64,000 nt of DNA, from positions 23,158-87,157 of the forward strand of contig QZLH01000014.1 of assembly GCA_003833135.1 (NCBI GenBank). The letters run 5' to 3'. Positions 32,226 through 42,354 of this stretch are shown here, piece after piece. The position numbers and the translations under genes are program-made. This stretch comes from Oehlia diaphana. Its lineage: Eukaryota; Glomeromycota; Glomeromycetes; Glomerales; Glomeraceae. Positions within the stretch are counted from its first letter, which is position 1, and the number at the start of each line of letters is the position of its first letter. Below the pieces are notes generated by a model. That model made no database searches, was not told the DNA's origin, and saw only the letters and a list, made by a program, of their open reading frames with translations.

Positions 32226-33693
32226 CTATACCCTCTTTACTCCACTTTGAGAAGCTTTAACCGGCTTCTGTGCCTCCAGTAACCATACAATATGCCCGAG
32301 GACCTTTTCCACTTTAGCTTGTAAATTCTCATCTTTATACACGACAGTCACCGGTTCCGATAGCTTAAACGAAGGCTTTCCCTCATCGAACATTCCATAA
32401 AGTACCATTCGGAAACATCGGTAACAATTCTAAACACCCTATCTACGTCCCGCCCATTATCGATGTCTTCGGCTTTACGTTTACGTGACAAAGTTTGATT
32501 CCATCTGCACGGATGCCTGAGCAAATCCCTTCATAAAATCTTCCTTCTTAAATTCGATTATACCAATGATCCTGCCGGTTGAGTGACACTCTATCGCATA
32601 ATCAAGGTCTCCTTGCCCATTTCGATCTCTATAAGTTTTCCGGTATGAGCTTGAAATTATCTTTGTAAAACGAGACCCGGAAGCCAGATAGCTGTAAGAA
32701 TAAATAGTTTTCGTTGCCTCATTCGCCTTGTTGAGGGGAGTAACCTCTCGACGAAGTTTTATTTCTGCGATTAGGTGCTCAATCACAGCCTTGGACTTAT
32801 CGTTATTTAGGTCCGCAGAACCACATGAAAAAGGAGGGAACACGTGTCTGGATTTGGGTCATTGCTAATACCATAAAGCTGGCACACTTTTGGGAACGAC
32901 CAAGCTGAGAAAGGTTTTGATGGCGTCTCGATAAATACAGTAAACTTGAGATTTTTATTTGACACGAATATGCGGAGGATTCCACGAAGATCTTGATCGT
33001 TCCGAGGCGAATTTTTCTCCATCATTCATGAAGTTGAGATCCGCCCATCACTTTCAAGTGCGGGTGGTTGATACATCTTACGTATATAATCTTTGAGGCC
33101 TTCGAGAGTCGCATGTTCGATATTTGCAGTCCACTTATTTTGCTTTCGTTTCGGGTAAACGACGACGTCGACGTCTGTAATGTGAAGACGGTTAGAAAAA
33201 ACAATATAAACCTCTCGACCTTTCCCATTATTTAATACATACCGTGTGTGAACTTGTTGAGTAATGCTTGCAACGAGGCGACTTGCTCAAGTAATTCCTG
33301 TTCACGGCTCGAAGTGGCGGTTGACACGGGCGGTTCGACTAAGACATGAACATGCTCCTCGACCGGCGAATCAGGAAAGTATTTCGAAATCTTTTTTATT
33401 GCTAACAGCTCACCGTTTTCCTGAAGTGAGAGAATGCTTATGGGATCGACATGATCGCCAGGAATTTCTACTTTCCATAGCTTGAGTTCGTCAGCCTCTA
33501 CACCATGAAAAGTTATGTTTTTCCGCTTTAATAACTTTCTTGAGGTAGCTAACAAGCTGGTCCCTATCAATATCAACAAGAAAAGCGTTCGCGGTCGTAT
33601 TTCCTTTGACGAAAGTGATAGACAGCGACTTTTATAGTATTTTTTGCGAAATATTATTGGTGTACGTGAGGACAAAGTGATAAAAAAAACCAT
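32226..33693 (-). pseudogene. Crinkler (CRN)-like protein pseudogene
   Basis: The order of pieces is that of a full Crinkler protein, a family of secreted/nuclear effectors and related eukaryotic proteins. A ubiquitin-like N-terminal part with VEADELKLWKVEIPGDH and AIKKISKYFPDSP is followed by a linker and an intron-like GTATGTATT..AG near 33244-33180. Then come KRKQNKWTANIEHATLEGLK, a region with TPSKPFSAWSFPKVCQL, then DKSKAVIEHLIAEIKLR and IGIIEFKKEDFMKGFAQ. The last resembles a PD-(D/E)xK nuclease-type core. The tail is SFKLSEPVTVVYKDENLQ. The parts lie in at least four different frames: the first shift is just before the VEADEL block, and others lie near 33020-33060, 32840 and 32410-32480. 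A start Met for the N-terminal domain is also missing. Higher G+C than its neighbours. Not translatable as one protein; no repair is attempted. Confidence 0.78.
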
Positions 33694-33960
33694 TAATATT
33701 GAGATAGGGTATATGATCGTGTTTCACAGACCTGCCGTGTGATCCATTATTTTGTAACACGAATGCAGTGAATCAAGTGATCATCACTCCGTAACAGAGT
33801 GAAATTAATTCAGAACGCTTTCTTGAATAGCCAGAGAAATGATTTGTAATATTTTTATTGTATATATCATGAAATAAAAACGTCACCGGAAGCGGACAAT
33901 AATACATAAAAAATTGTGAATAGTTCGCTTTACATGATATGAATAAAATACTAATTATCT

Positions 33961-34275
33961 TTGCTTAGTACCTCTGCAATGGCTTGTTCTAGTTTTAGTA
34001 GTAATCAAGTAGTATATCAATTGGATCCATCCCAGTGTGTCTTGTTTCTTATACTACTTTGCTTAAAGTTGAGCATGCTATTGGAAGGTAACTCAAATGG
34101 GTTTCGAATAGGAATGTGCCAAAGTAGAAATTTTTTTTACTTCTAGGAAACAAACGATTTCAAAGAGAATGAAAAGCAGGAAGGCAAATTGAATTTCTTA
34201 GGCTTACAAGTAATATTTCGCTATGTGTAATTTTTGCATTATCCAGGACGAAATGTGCCAAAAACCTCATTTTTA
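33961..34275. repeat. inverted repeat arm, right
   Basis: Reverse-complement match to 28712-29028. It is followed immediately by a pogo-type MITE at 34281. The outer ends of both arms carry AAAATGAGGTTTTTGGCACA. With the left arm it could be the long terminal inverted repeat of a 5.5 kb composite element, or just two copies of a dispersed repeat. Confidence 0.75.
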
Positions 34276-34280
34276 TACTA

Positions 34281-34454
34281 CAGTCAAACCTTTATATAAC
34301 GATATGTCGGGACATATATGAAATTTTTAGAAAATATCGTTATCAAAAAGTTATACCGATATTTATATGTCTCACATATAGCGGAAAAATAAAATTTATC
34401 GGTATATCGTGTTTTTAATGGTATATCGAATATCGGTATATCGAAGTCAGACTG
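34281..34454. mobile_element. pogo/Tc1-mariner-type MITE
   Basis: A 174-bp element with ends CAGTCAAACC..TATAACGATAT and (reverse complement) CAGTCTGACTTCGATATACC, flanked by TA on both sides (34279-34280 and 34455-34456). The terminal CAGTCAAACCT and TATAACGA words are typical of pogo/Tigger elements in fungi and animals. No ORF, so non-autonomous. Confidence 0.75.
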
Positions 34455-34456
34455 TA

Positions 34457-35487
34457 CTTACTGTATAATCTGAAATATCTGTCAATCAGAAGTCAGAACA
34501 TTTTGACCAGATCATTCAATTAAGCAATCCAAACATGTGATCAAATTATTGACTCTTGATCGCAAATAAATTTTTTTCCAATAAATATAAATGGCATATC
34601 AGTAAATATTGGAAATTTATATTTTTAAATCAAATTAGATTTTTAAGTATCCTGTCGATGAAGCAAAGAATTCTGAAGAATAACTATAAAAGCCGAACGA
34701 GGAAAGTTTTTCTTGGATTAAATACTTTACTATATATATTCTTGTTGTTTGAAATATTCGCATTTAAATCTCAAGCATAGTAGCATTTAATTTTTCCTCG
34801 AGAATAGGGCATCGATTTGCGTCAGGTGATAACTGACGTGCGCCACTTGGCATGTAACCCACGTAACGTCGTTAACGTTAATGTATAATTTGTATAATTA
34901 AACATTAAATTTTCTTATTGTCCGAAACGTTAACAAAGGACTTTTAATTATACTCAAAAGCATGCAATGTCTGTCCGTCACGCCGAGTGTATGCCCAATG
35001 AAATTTTAGGATCAGGTGTAGTAACAATAATTTTTACATAGCAACAGAAAAATAAAATTATGACAAATGAAATTTTAGGATCAACAAAATAACAAAAAAA
35101 CTAAATTATTAAAAATTCACGTTAATTATTTTTTTATAAATTATAATAAAATTTTTAAAATAATAAATATCATTCGCTTTCTAAAGTGTAAATTAATCGT
35201 TGCTTCCAAAAATTAGATAAAATAAAGTGTGATCCTCTAAATCGTAGCTTTGAACCAATTATTTATCTTATACATTTTTTTTAACTTTAGCGATGATACA
35301 TTTTTTAACTGTACATTTATGTATAACTTATTGTGATATACAAATTTATTTATAGAATAAAAAATTAGTTTATTATAAATACCTGAGTCAGGTATCAATT
35401 TACATCTGACGCAAATCTTATTCATATTTATTAAGTACTATATAAAAAATACAGGTGATAAAATTAACTAAAATGAAGAAAATGTGA
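34457..35487. other. intergenic with dispersed-repeat pieces
   Basis: GCATCGATTTGCGTCAGGTG near 34809 and, inverted, GGTATCAATTTACATCTGACGCAAAT at 35391-35416 could be the two ends of one decayed element. AATGAAATTTTAGGATCA is directly repeated at about 34999 and 35066. No gene is supported. Confidence 0.45.
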
Positions 35488-36933
35488 CTAAGATATAAAA
35501 TCTTTAATTACTCCTTTATTTTTATATTTTTTTATTAGTTTCATATAATCATTACTTTTATAAATATCACCAGTTGTATATATAGAAAGTGCATTTAGAC
35601 CTCTCCATTTTTCTAAGAATTCTTCCAAACTTTTCAAAGGGAATTGAGAATTTCCATAAAATTTGATTTCTCTTAGATTATTTGGCGTTGATCTAATTAA
35701 TATTTTCAACAATTTTTTCCCAGTTTCTTCGTTTGTATTTATTCCATCAATATTTAATATAATTAATGATAATGACTTCAAATATTTACAATCTTTTAAT
35801 AACTTTTCAAGTTCAGTTAAATGTTCATCTGATGATAAACATAATAGTGACAAATTTTCAATCAAAGGACAATTTTCATAAATTTTGCGAATAAAAATGA
35901 GAGATTCTTCTTCAATATCATCACAATCATATTCATAATATTCATAACTTAATGGAATTTCCTTGATATGTCCTCCGCTATTTTCAATTATACTAGAAGC
36001 TTTACCTAATGAAATAAAATCTATATTAAAGATCTCTAGATCACGATAGATCATCTTATTTAATTGATTTTCAGAAGAAATTATATGAAAATCACCAGTA
36101 ATTATTAATGTTTTTAATTTATGAAGTTTTGTAAGTACATCTTGTAGGGTTGTGTGTTCATAAACTTCAATAAAATTAAATGACATTATTAAATGATTAA
36201 GAACATCTGCTTTTTTTTCTAATGCAAGTAAAATTTCTTCATAAGGATCTCCTATAAATTCTTCATTTTCAAAATCATCCCTCCATTCAAAATATTTTAA
36301 ATTCTCTTGAATTTTGATTAATTTAACCGTTCCAACATTAACTTCCAAGCATTTGTTTATAATGATGAGCCTTTGTATAGATTTACAAATACGCGCTAAT
36401 CCATAAAAGTGTATAGAATCAATAGAAGTATCACATTTTAATTCGCAAAGTGATTCAAGACAAGCCTTAGCTTCAGGAAAATAAAATATTTGATGTTCAA
36501 TTGATTCAATATTCAAATACTTCAATTCAGGACATTTTTTAATCATGAGACTGTAAATTTCTTGTTGTAAAAGAAATTGATTATATGAATCTGAAGAACC
36601 TATAGAAATTATATCATTCAAAATATCTATATTAATACTCCTGCAAAAAGATAAATAATCAAACAAAAGTGATTTGTGTGAAATTGAAGGTAATTCAATC
36701 CCTTGATTTATTAAGAATTCTTTAATACCATCAGATAGATAGAAAGCAATAGTTGTAAACAAATAACATTTATTAAAATAAATAATATTATAACGCCAAG
36801 GATCTTTCCATAGAATTGGAATAACAGTTTCACACCAAAGTTTATTAACCATTAAACTTGAAAAGAGAGATTTTGAATCTTCTTGAAATTCTTCAAAAAT
36901 CAAAAAAAGGATATCTTTGTTTAAATTAGGCAT
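35488..36933 (-). CDS. F-box protein, LRR-like C-terminus
   Basis: A 481-residue intronless F-box paralogue. The ATG at 36933 (MPNLNKDILFLIFEEFQEDS) is chosen; the four codons before it begin with TTG. F-box in the first 45 residues (LFSSLMVNKLWCETVIPILW). The block LESLCELKCDTSIDSIHFYG is followed by Leu-rich repeats, ending FLEKWRGLNALSI and IKKYKNKGVIKDF. Role and partner are as inferred for the family: Skp1-binding adaptor, unknown target. The upstream element GATCAAATAATGTTTCAC at 37121-37138 and a CTCCGxCCAAATT stretch are shared with the gene at 39084. Confidence 0.9.
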   Translation of the reverse strand: MPNLNKDILFLIFEEFQEDSKSLFSSLMVNKLWCETVIPILWKDPWRYNIIYFNKCYLFTTIAFYLSDGIKEFLINQGIELPSISHKSLLFDYLSFCRSINIDILNDIISIGSSDSYNQFLLQQEIYSLMIKKCPELKYLNIESIEHQIFYFPEAKACLESLCELKCDTSIDSIHFYGLARICKSIQRLIIINKCLEVNVGTVKLIKIQENLKYFEWRDDFENEEFIGDPYEEILLALEKKADVLNHLIMSFNFIEVYEHTTLQDVLTKLHKLKTLIITGDFHIISSENQLNKMIYRDLEIFNIDFISLGKASSIIENSGGHIKEIPLSYEYYEYDCDDIEEESLIFIRKIYENCPLIENLSLLCLSSDEHLTELEKLLKDCKYLKSLSLIILNIDGINTNEETGKKLLKILIRSTPNNLREIKFYGNSQFPLKSLEEFLEKWRGLNALSIYTTGDIYKSNDYMKLIKKYKNKGVIKDFIS

Positions 36934-37113
36934 TTTTCTATTCAATAATAATCTGTGTTTACAATAAAAATATTTTTTAAAAGTGATAAATTTTACGGTA
37001 TTTAAATATTAATTACAAAAGAGAAAAATTGAATGAAATCTAAATTTATATAATAAGACGTCGGAGTCAAACCTTCACAAACTCCGGCCAAATTGGATTA
37101 TTCCGTACGACTA

Positions 37114-37140
37114 TTACGCTGATCAAATAATGTTTCACAA
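37114..37140 (-). promoter_or_regulatory. shared F-box promoter element
   Basis: TTACGCTGATCAAATAATGT, then TTCACAA (plus-strand reading), 181-207 bases before the ATG at 36933. Best match to the copy at 28521. Preceded by TTCCGTACGACTA. Confidence 0.55.
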
Positions 37141-37262
37141 CAATAAGGGTCATTAATGGTGACACAAATATTAATTTTCTTTAGAATACATACGTGAACG
37201 ATTATTGATCGAAAAAAATATTAGTATTTAATCGATCATGTGATATATTTGGTTGGATTTAC

Positions 37263-37445
37263 CCGACACTTTTATAATTAAAATTCCACCCCACGTGACC
37301 GGTGACATTTAAAGGGATGTGAAAAAAATAATTTTGTGAAGCAAAAAAAACCAAGTCCCTCAGATACTGTAAATATGAAAACGCGGTGGGGTGTGATGCC
37401 GGCGATGAATTTTACAAAATCACGTGGGGTGGAAAAAGTGTCGGT
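37263..37445. mobile_element. MITE with CACGTGAC-containing inverted ends
   Basis: The left end, CCGACACTTT then TTCCACCCCACGTGAC, is mirrored by the right end, TCACGTGGGGTGGAA then AAAGTGTCGG. The left arm carries extra bases between the two words. About 180 bp with no ORF. A related short hairpin lies at 23735-23805. Its right edge was the target of the next insertion, whose 9-bp target duplication (GTCGGTGAT) includes its last bases. Confidence 0.6.
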
Positions 37446-37448
37446 GAT

Positions 37449-37563
37449 GCAAATGTATCGTTCTTATACGTGTACGACATACTATCTTATACGACCTAAT
37501 ATTGTGTGACATATACGTCGTATAAGGATATAGCACCTGATCGTATAAGAACGATACATTTGC
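37449..37563. mobile_element. 115-bp Mutator-type MITE with 9-bp target duplication
   Basis: Perfect 22-bp terminal inverted repeats begin GCAAATGTATCGTTCTTATA. The element is flanked by an exact 9-bp direct repeat GTCGGTGAT at 37440-37448 and 37564-37572. A 9-bp duplication fits Mutator-like transposases. Perfect ends and duplication suggest recent insertion. The inside holds TATACGAC/GTCGTATA inverted words. No coding capacity. Confidence 0.85.
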
Positions 37564-37629
37564 GTCGGTGATACTGGGGTGGTTGGATGAATATCACGTG
37601 ATCGAGGATCATTTATCGTTGGACTGGAT

Positions 37630-38372
37630 AGGGATTCTAATTTTGACTAATCGCGATTTATCGAATCTCAAGATTCGATTTAAAAATTCGATTTTCGGTT
37701 TCGATTAATCGATTCTAACCGATATTATGTACCATAAAAATCATCACAATTTGGACGATCATGGTTTTTACGGAAAATCGAATTTTTTTTATTCTTTTAA
37801 TATTTACATCATTGTCACTGGTTAATTCTGGTTAGTAAATTTTGACCTTGAAAATGGTCAATTTGGCCTTGGAGTAACTAATAATCATAAAATTTTATTC
37901 AATAGGCCAAATCGACCACTTTCTAAGTCAAATTGACCACTTTTAACCATTAGAAATAGTTTCGCTTAAGCAAAGGCCTTTATGCAGTAACGTTACACAA
38001 AATTTGACTACATGGCTAATAGTATTTACTTATAAACGCGTGTATTCCTTATTGATTGGTATCAGTTTTATACCAACTTGTTACCAAAAAAACAAGTCGA
38101 AAACTGTTTTCTAGGTTACACGAAGTTAAATCAGGCCGAGCTTTAATGCCGGCCGGAATTAAAATTTTATTAATCGTTAAACACTTAAATTTTTTTATAT
38201 TATTTTAGGCCAAACATCAATGATGGAAACAACTGACTAGGACCATAAATGGTCATAAAAATGAAAAAATTGCTTAGGCGTCAGATTCGATTTTTTCATG
38301 CGATTTTCGATTAATCGATTCAGAATCGATTTTCGATTAATTCGACTATAGCAGAATCAATTCCAATCCCTA
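37630..38372. mobile_element. about 743-bp non-autonomous Mutator-type element
   Basis: Ends AGGGATTCTAATTTTGACTA and (reverse complement) TAGGGATTGGAATTGATTCT are imperfect inverted repeats. The flanks carry GGACTGGATA as an exact direct repeat (37621-37630 and 38373-38382), a 9-10 bp target duplication. The subterminal parts are rich in AATCGAxxTCGATT words (TCGATTAATCGA at both sides). No ORF above noise. It lies 58 bases from the 115-bp element. Confidence 0.72.
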
Positions 38373-38382
38373 GGACTGGATA

Positions 38383-39083
38383 ATTTCAGATTTTTCAATA
38401 CTTATTTTGGTCCGAATTGTGAATTTTGATCGATTAATTGAGCCCGAATAATGATCAAGCATGTTTGGCTCGATCGAATTCACTCATTGACTATGTGTAA
38501 TATTTACAAAGGTTAAGATCATGATATAAATTCCGGTTAACCGCGTGCGAAAATGCGACAATGCGACAATTGTGACATGTTATATATAAAGTATCATATC
38601 TCATGAAATCGGAATATTAACTTTCATTCACTTAAAAAAAAAAAATAAAATAATTAAAAATTAATCAACTTCTTTGATAGTAAGATTTAATTTATCATTA
38701 TGTTCGCGATATATTCTCGCCCCAGACTTATAATAATGTACTTCATTTCTAATATGTTCATTTTAAATTTTTTAATAGATTGAAATTTTATTAAACATGA
38801 ATTTTATTTATAAAACAACGATAATCGTATTTGGTTTACTCAAAATTTACAATTTGTATATATATATAATATGAAATATCACATGACTTACGAGATACCT
38901 CACCGCATCATCGTTTAAAAAAAAACTAAATACTATTGAACCTATCAACTGAAATACTTATAAAAATCTCGTAATAAACCTACAACCTTGACGTCATTAA
39001 GTGAACGTTAGAATTCAATATCAACTCAAGAGAATAATATTTCTCATAATATTAACCCCAAAAAATTATAAAATTGAAGCCGT
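38383..39083. other. intergenic, nothing recognised
   Basis: AT-rich spacer 3' of the F-box gene at 39084. No gene, RNA or clear repeat. Confidence 0.55.
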
Positions 39084-40538
39084 TTATAAATAGCATATAA
39101 AATTTTCAATTACTCCGATATTTTTATATCTATTGACCAAGTTCATATAACTATTTTCTTTATGAACAGGATTAGATGTATAAATTGAAATTACATGTCG
39201 ACCTTTCCATCCTTCTAAGAAATTCTCCAAACTTTCCAAAGAGAATTTAAAATTATTTAAAAATCTAATTTCATTTAAATTAGTTGATGCTGATCTAATT
39301 AATGTATTTAACAATTCTTCTCCAGCTTCTTCATCATCATTATTTACCATTCTTAATGTTAATGATTCCAGATTTTTACAACTTATTAATAACTTTTCAA
39401 ATTCAGTGAAATATTGCTCTGATGATAAAATTATTAATGATAAATTTTTAATCAAAATACATTTTTCATAGATTTGGCGAATAAAAATGAGAGATTCTTC
39501 TTCCTCAATATTATCATAATTGCTTTCATAATAATCATAATTTAATGGAATTTCCTTGAGATGTCCTCCGCTGTTTTCAATTATACAAGAAACTTCAGGT
39601 AATGAAATTAAATCCATATTAAAGATCTCTAGTTCATGATAGACCAACTTACTTATTTGTTCTTCAGAAAATTGCATAAAAACATCGCCAGTAATTATTA
39701 AAGTTTTTAATTTATGAAGTTTTGTGAGTAAATCTTGCAGAACTATTTGTTCAAGATTTTGAGATTCAATATACTGTAAAGATAGAATTAGATAATTAAG
39801 TGTATCTGCACTTTTTGCTAATGCAAGAAAAATTTTTTCATAGGGATCATTTTCAAAATTATCTTCAAAATCATTAAAATCATCCTTCCACTCAAAATAT
39901 TTTAAATTCCTTTGTACGTCAATTAAATTAACTAATCCATCATTAACTTTCAAGCATTTGTTATTAATAGTGAGTCTCTGTATAAAATTACATACATTTG
40001 CTAATTCATTAAAGTGCAAAGAATTAACAGAAGTATCACATTTTAGTTCACACAGTGATTCAAGACGTGTCTTATCTTCTAGAAAATAAAATCGTTGGTC
40101 TTTGAATAATTCAATGCTCGTACATCTCAAACCAGGACATTTCTTAATCATAAAACCGTAAATTTCTTGCAACAAAAGAAATTGATTATGTAATTCTGAA
40201 GGACAAATAGAAATTAAAGTATTCAAAACTGGTACATTAAAACTCCTGCAGAAAGATAAATAATCAAACAAAAGTGATTTAGGTGAACTTGAAAGCCCTT
40301 GTCTTGTTAAGAAATCTTTAAATTCTTTAACGTTATCAGATAAATAGATAGCAATAATTATAAACAAAGAATTCTTATTGGAATAATTAATATCATAGCA
40401 CCAAGGATCTTTCCATAAAATTGGCATGGCGGTCTCACACCAATTTCTACTAACTAATAAACACGAAAAGAGAGATTTTATATCTCTTTGTAATTCTTCA
40501 ATAATCAAAAAAAGTATATCTTTGTTGAATCTAGGCAT
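39084..40538 (-). CDS. F-box protein, LRR-like C-terminus
   Basis: A 484-residue intronless paralogue. The ATG at 40538 (MPRFNKDILFLIIEELQRDI) is preferred over an upstream TTG. F-box in residues about 2-45 (LFSCLLVSRNWCETAMPILW). The family block is LESLCELKCDTSVNSLHFNE; it ends with FLEGWKGRHVISI and VNRYKNIGVIENFI. The repeat region contains acidic loops (DDFNDFEDNFENDPYEKIF). Expected SCF adaptor with unknown target. Closest to the gene at 35488, sharing promoter sequence as well as coding sequence. Confidence 0.88.
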   Translation of the reverse strand: MPRFNKDILFLIIEELQRDIKSLFSCLLVSRNWCETAMPILWKDPWCYDINYSNKNSLFIIIAIYLSDNVKEFKDFLTRQGLSSSPKSLLFDYLSFCRSFNVPVLNTLISICPSELHNQFLLLQEIYGFMIKKCPGLRCTSIELFKDQRFYFLEDKTRLESLCELKCDTSVNSLHFNELANVCNFIQRLTINNKCLKVNDGLVNLIDVQRNLKYFEWKDDFNDFEDNFENDPYEKIFLALAKSADTLNYLILSLQYIESQNLEQIVLQDLLTKLHKLKTLIITGDVFMQFSEEQISKLVYHELEIFNMDLISLPEVSCIIENSGGHLKEIPLNYDYYESNYDNIEEEESLIFIRQIYEKCILIKNLSLIILSSEQYFTEFEKLLISCKNLESLTLRMVNNDDEEAGEELLNTLIRSASTNLNEIRFLNNFKFSLESLENFLEGWKGRHVISIYTSNPVHKENSYMNLVNRYKNIGVIENFICYL

Positions 40539-40720
40539 CCTTCTAATCAATAAATAAAATAATTTGTTACGGCTTAAATATTTTTTAGAAGCGATAATTT
40601 CACGGTATTGAAATATTTAATATCAGAAAAAAATTATAAAGGAACAAAAAATTCCGTATCCTTTCTAAATTTATATAAAAATCATCGGAGTTCAAACTCC
40701 GACCAAATTTGTTAATTTAT

Positions 40721-40743
40721 TAGTGCGACAAATAATGTTTCAC
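40721..40743 (-). promoter_or_regulatory. shared F-box promoter element
   Basis: TAGTGCGACAAATAATGTTT, then CAC (plus-strand reading), 183-205 bases before the ATG at 40538. It has the AAATAATGTTTCAC core but lacks the GCTGATC part, so the core may be AATAATGTTTCAC. Confidence 0.5.
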
Positions 40744-42350
40744 TAGATAGTAGATCAGCCTGTTGGCCGTTCTATAATTAAATTGCAAATAAATTAGATT
40801 AAAATGTAATATGGCTTTACATAGATATCATGCACAAACTTTCACTATATCATTCATTTATATTTACTTACCATGAAATAGCTGACTCTTCTTTCAAAAT
40901 TTCCCGACTACGGCTACACATAAAGATTATGGCATTACAATCAAAAGTTTACAAATGGGATGTACATTAACTAAAAGCGGTTAAAAAATTCGTACGTGAA
41001 ACGTACCAATCCCATTAACAATAAAATAAACTATATTCATTTTTTTTTTCCGTAATTATTAAAGGATGCAATAAAAAAAATGTAGTGCATGCTTATTTGT
41101 TTATTGATTTAAATTTAGTTTGTTTTCCAGAATAAATTAAAGAAAATATTATTTGATAGAAGAATATGAATTTTTAACGTCTCCTATTTTTTGCGACATG
41201 ATTAGAATACGCTTAAAAAAAAAAGGCCCCGTAATAATTATCTATTAATTTATTGCTTTGTATTTTCCTATTTTACTTGTTATTGTATATGGTCATCTGG
41301 TCAATTTAATCAATATCCAAATTTGTACGAAAATAACTTTTAGAAACGGCTAGTAGCGTCTTGATAGGCTTGTCAGTATTTGTTTAATATGAAAGGAATT
41401 CAGCCATATCAATAAAATTGATTGATGACAATACAAATGATTATTTAAATAACTTTATAGAAAATTGAATGTTTATTAAATTTCCTTATAAAGCTTCTGA
41501 TTATCTTATTAACAATAATAATAAAATTTCATAATCAAATTATTGATGATAACATGACCAACTTGTTTCATGTGTGCATGCATTTATGGACGAATTAGAA
41601 GTTCAATTAATCCATATTTTATCAGGTTCATTTATCATCCACCAAAATTAGTAAATTTCAAAAGTAAATGAATTAAATAATTAGTAAGTTACGACAACTT
41701 GTTCTATAGCAAGAAATTACCGAAATATAACTATTAAGAAAATTATTTGATTGGTAGAATAGTTTAAATAAATATCATGAATTATAAAACTCGTGCAAGA
41801 GAAACAACTAAAAAATTTCTAAAATTTCTAAGTAATTGATAACGAGACAATGAGGAACGTTCAATTTTTTTTTTGATTGATACTCATCTCAACCACACTT
41901 TTGATATTTTATGTTGCAAAAGAAAAAAAGTACTAAGCAGTTGGTGGAGCTATATACAATTATAAAACATTATTACATTACATACGTCTTATAATTGATA
42001 AAACCGCAAAATTTTAAGGTTGTCCAAACTTTATCGGCAGTGTCAAATTTAGTCGATGTAAAATGGTCTCGTAAAATTATTATTGGTGGAATTATAAATA
42101 TCTTTAGTATATTAAAACCCTATTTGACATTTTTAATTATTATTTTAAAATGAAATCAAAAAAATAACCTTCGGCTATTTTTACTATACCCAATATTTGA
42201 AAAACAATCTATATTATTATATATTATTATTATGAAGAGACTGGATCGATAATTTTCATGCTATTAAATAGCAATTAACATAGGTAAGCATAAACCAATT
42301 AAACCATCATAAAGTCGGTCTTGATAAAATGAATTTTATACTAGTAGCAG
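40744..42350. other. intergenic, nothing recognised
   Basis: About 1.6 kb of AT-rich sequence with no open frame of note, RNA gene or clear repeat. It ends at the start of similarity to the TRP-like gene. Confidence 0.55.
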
Positions 42351-42354
42351 AGAA

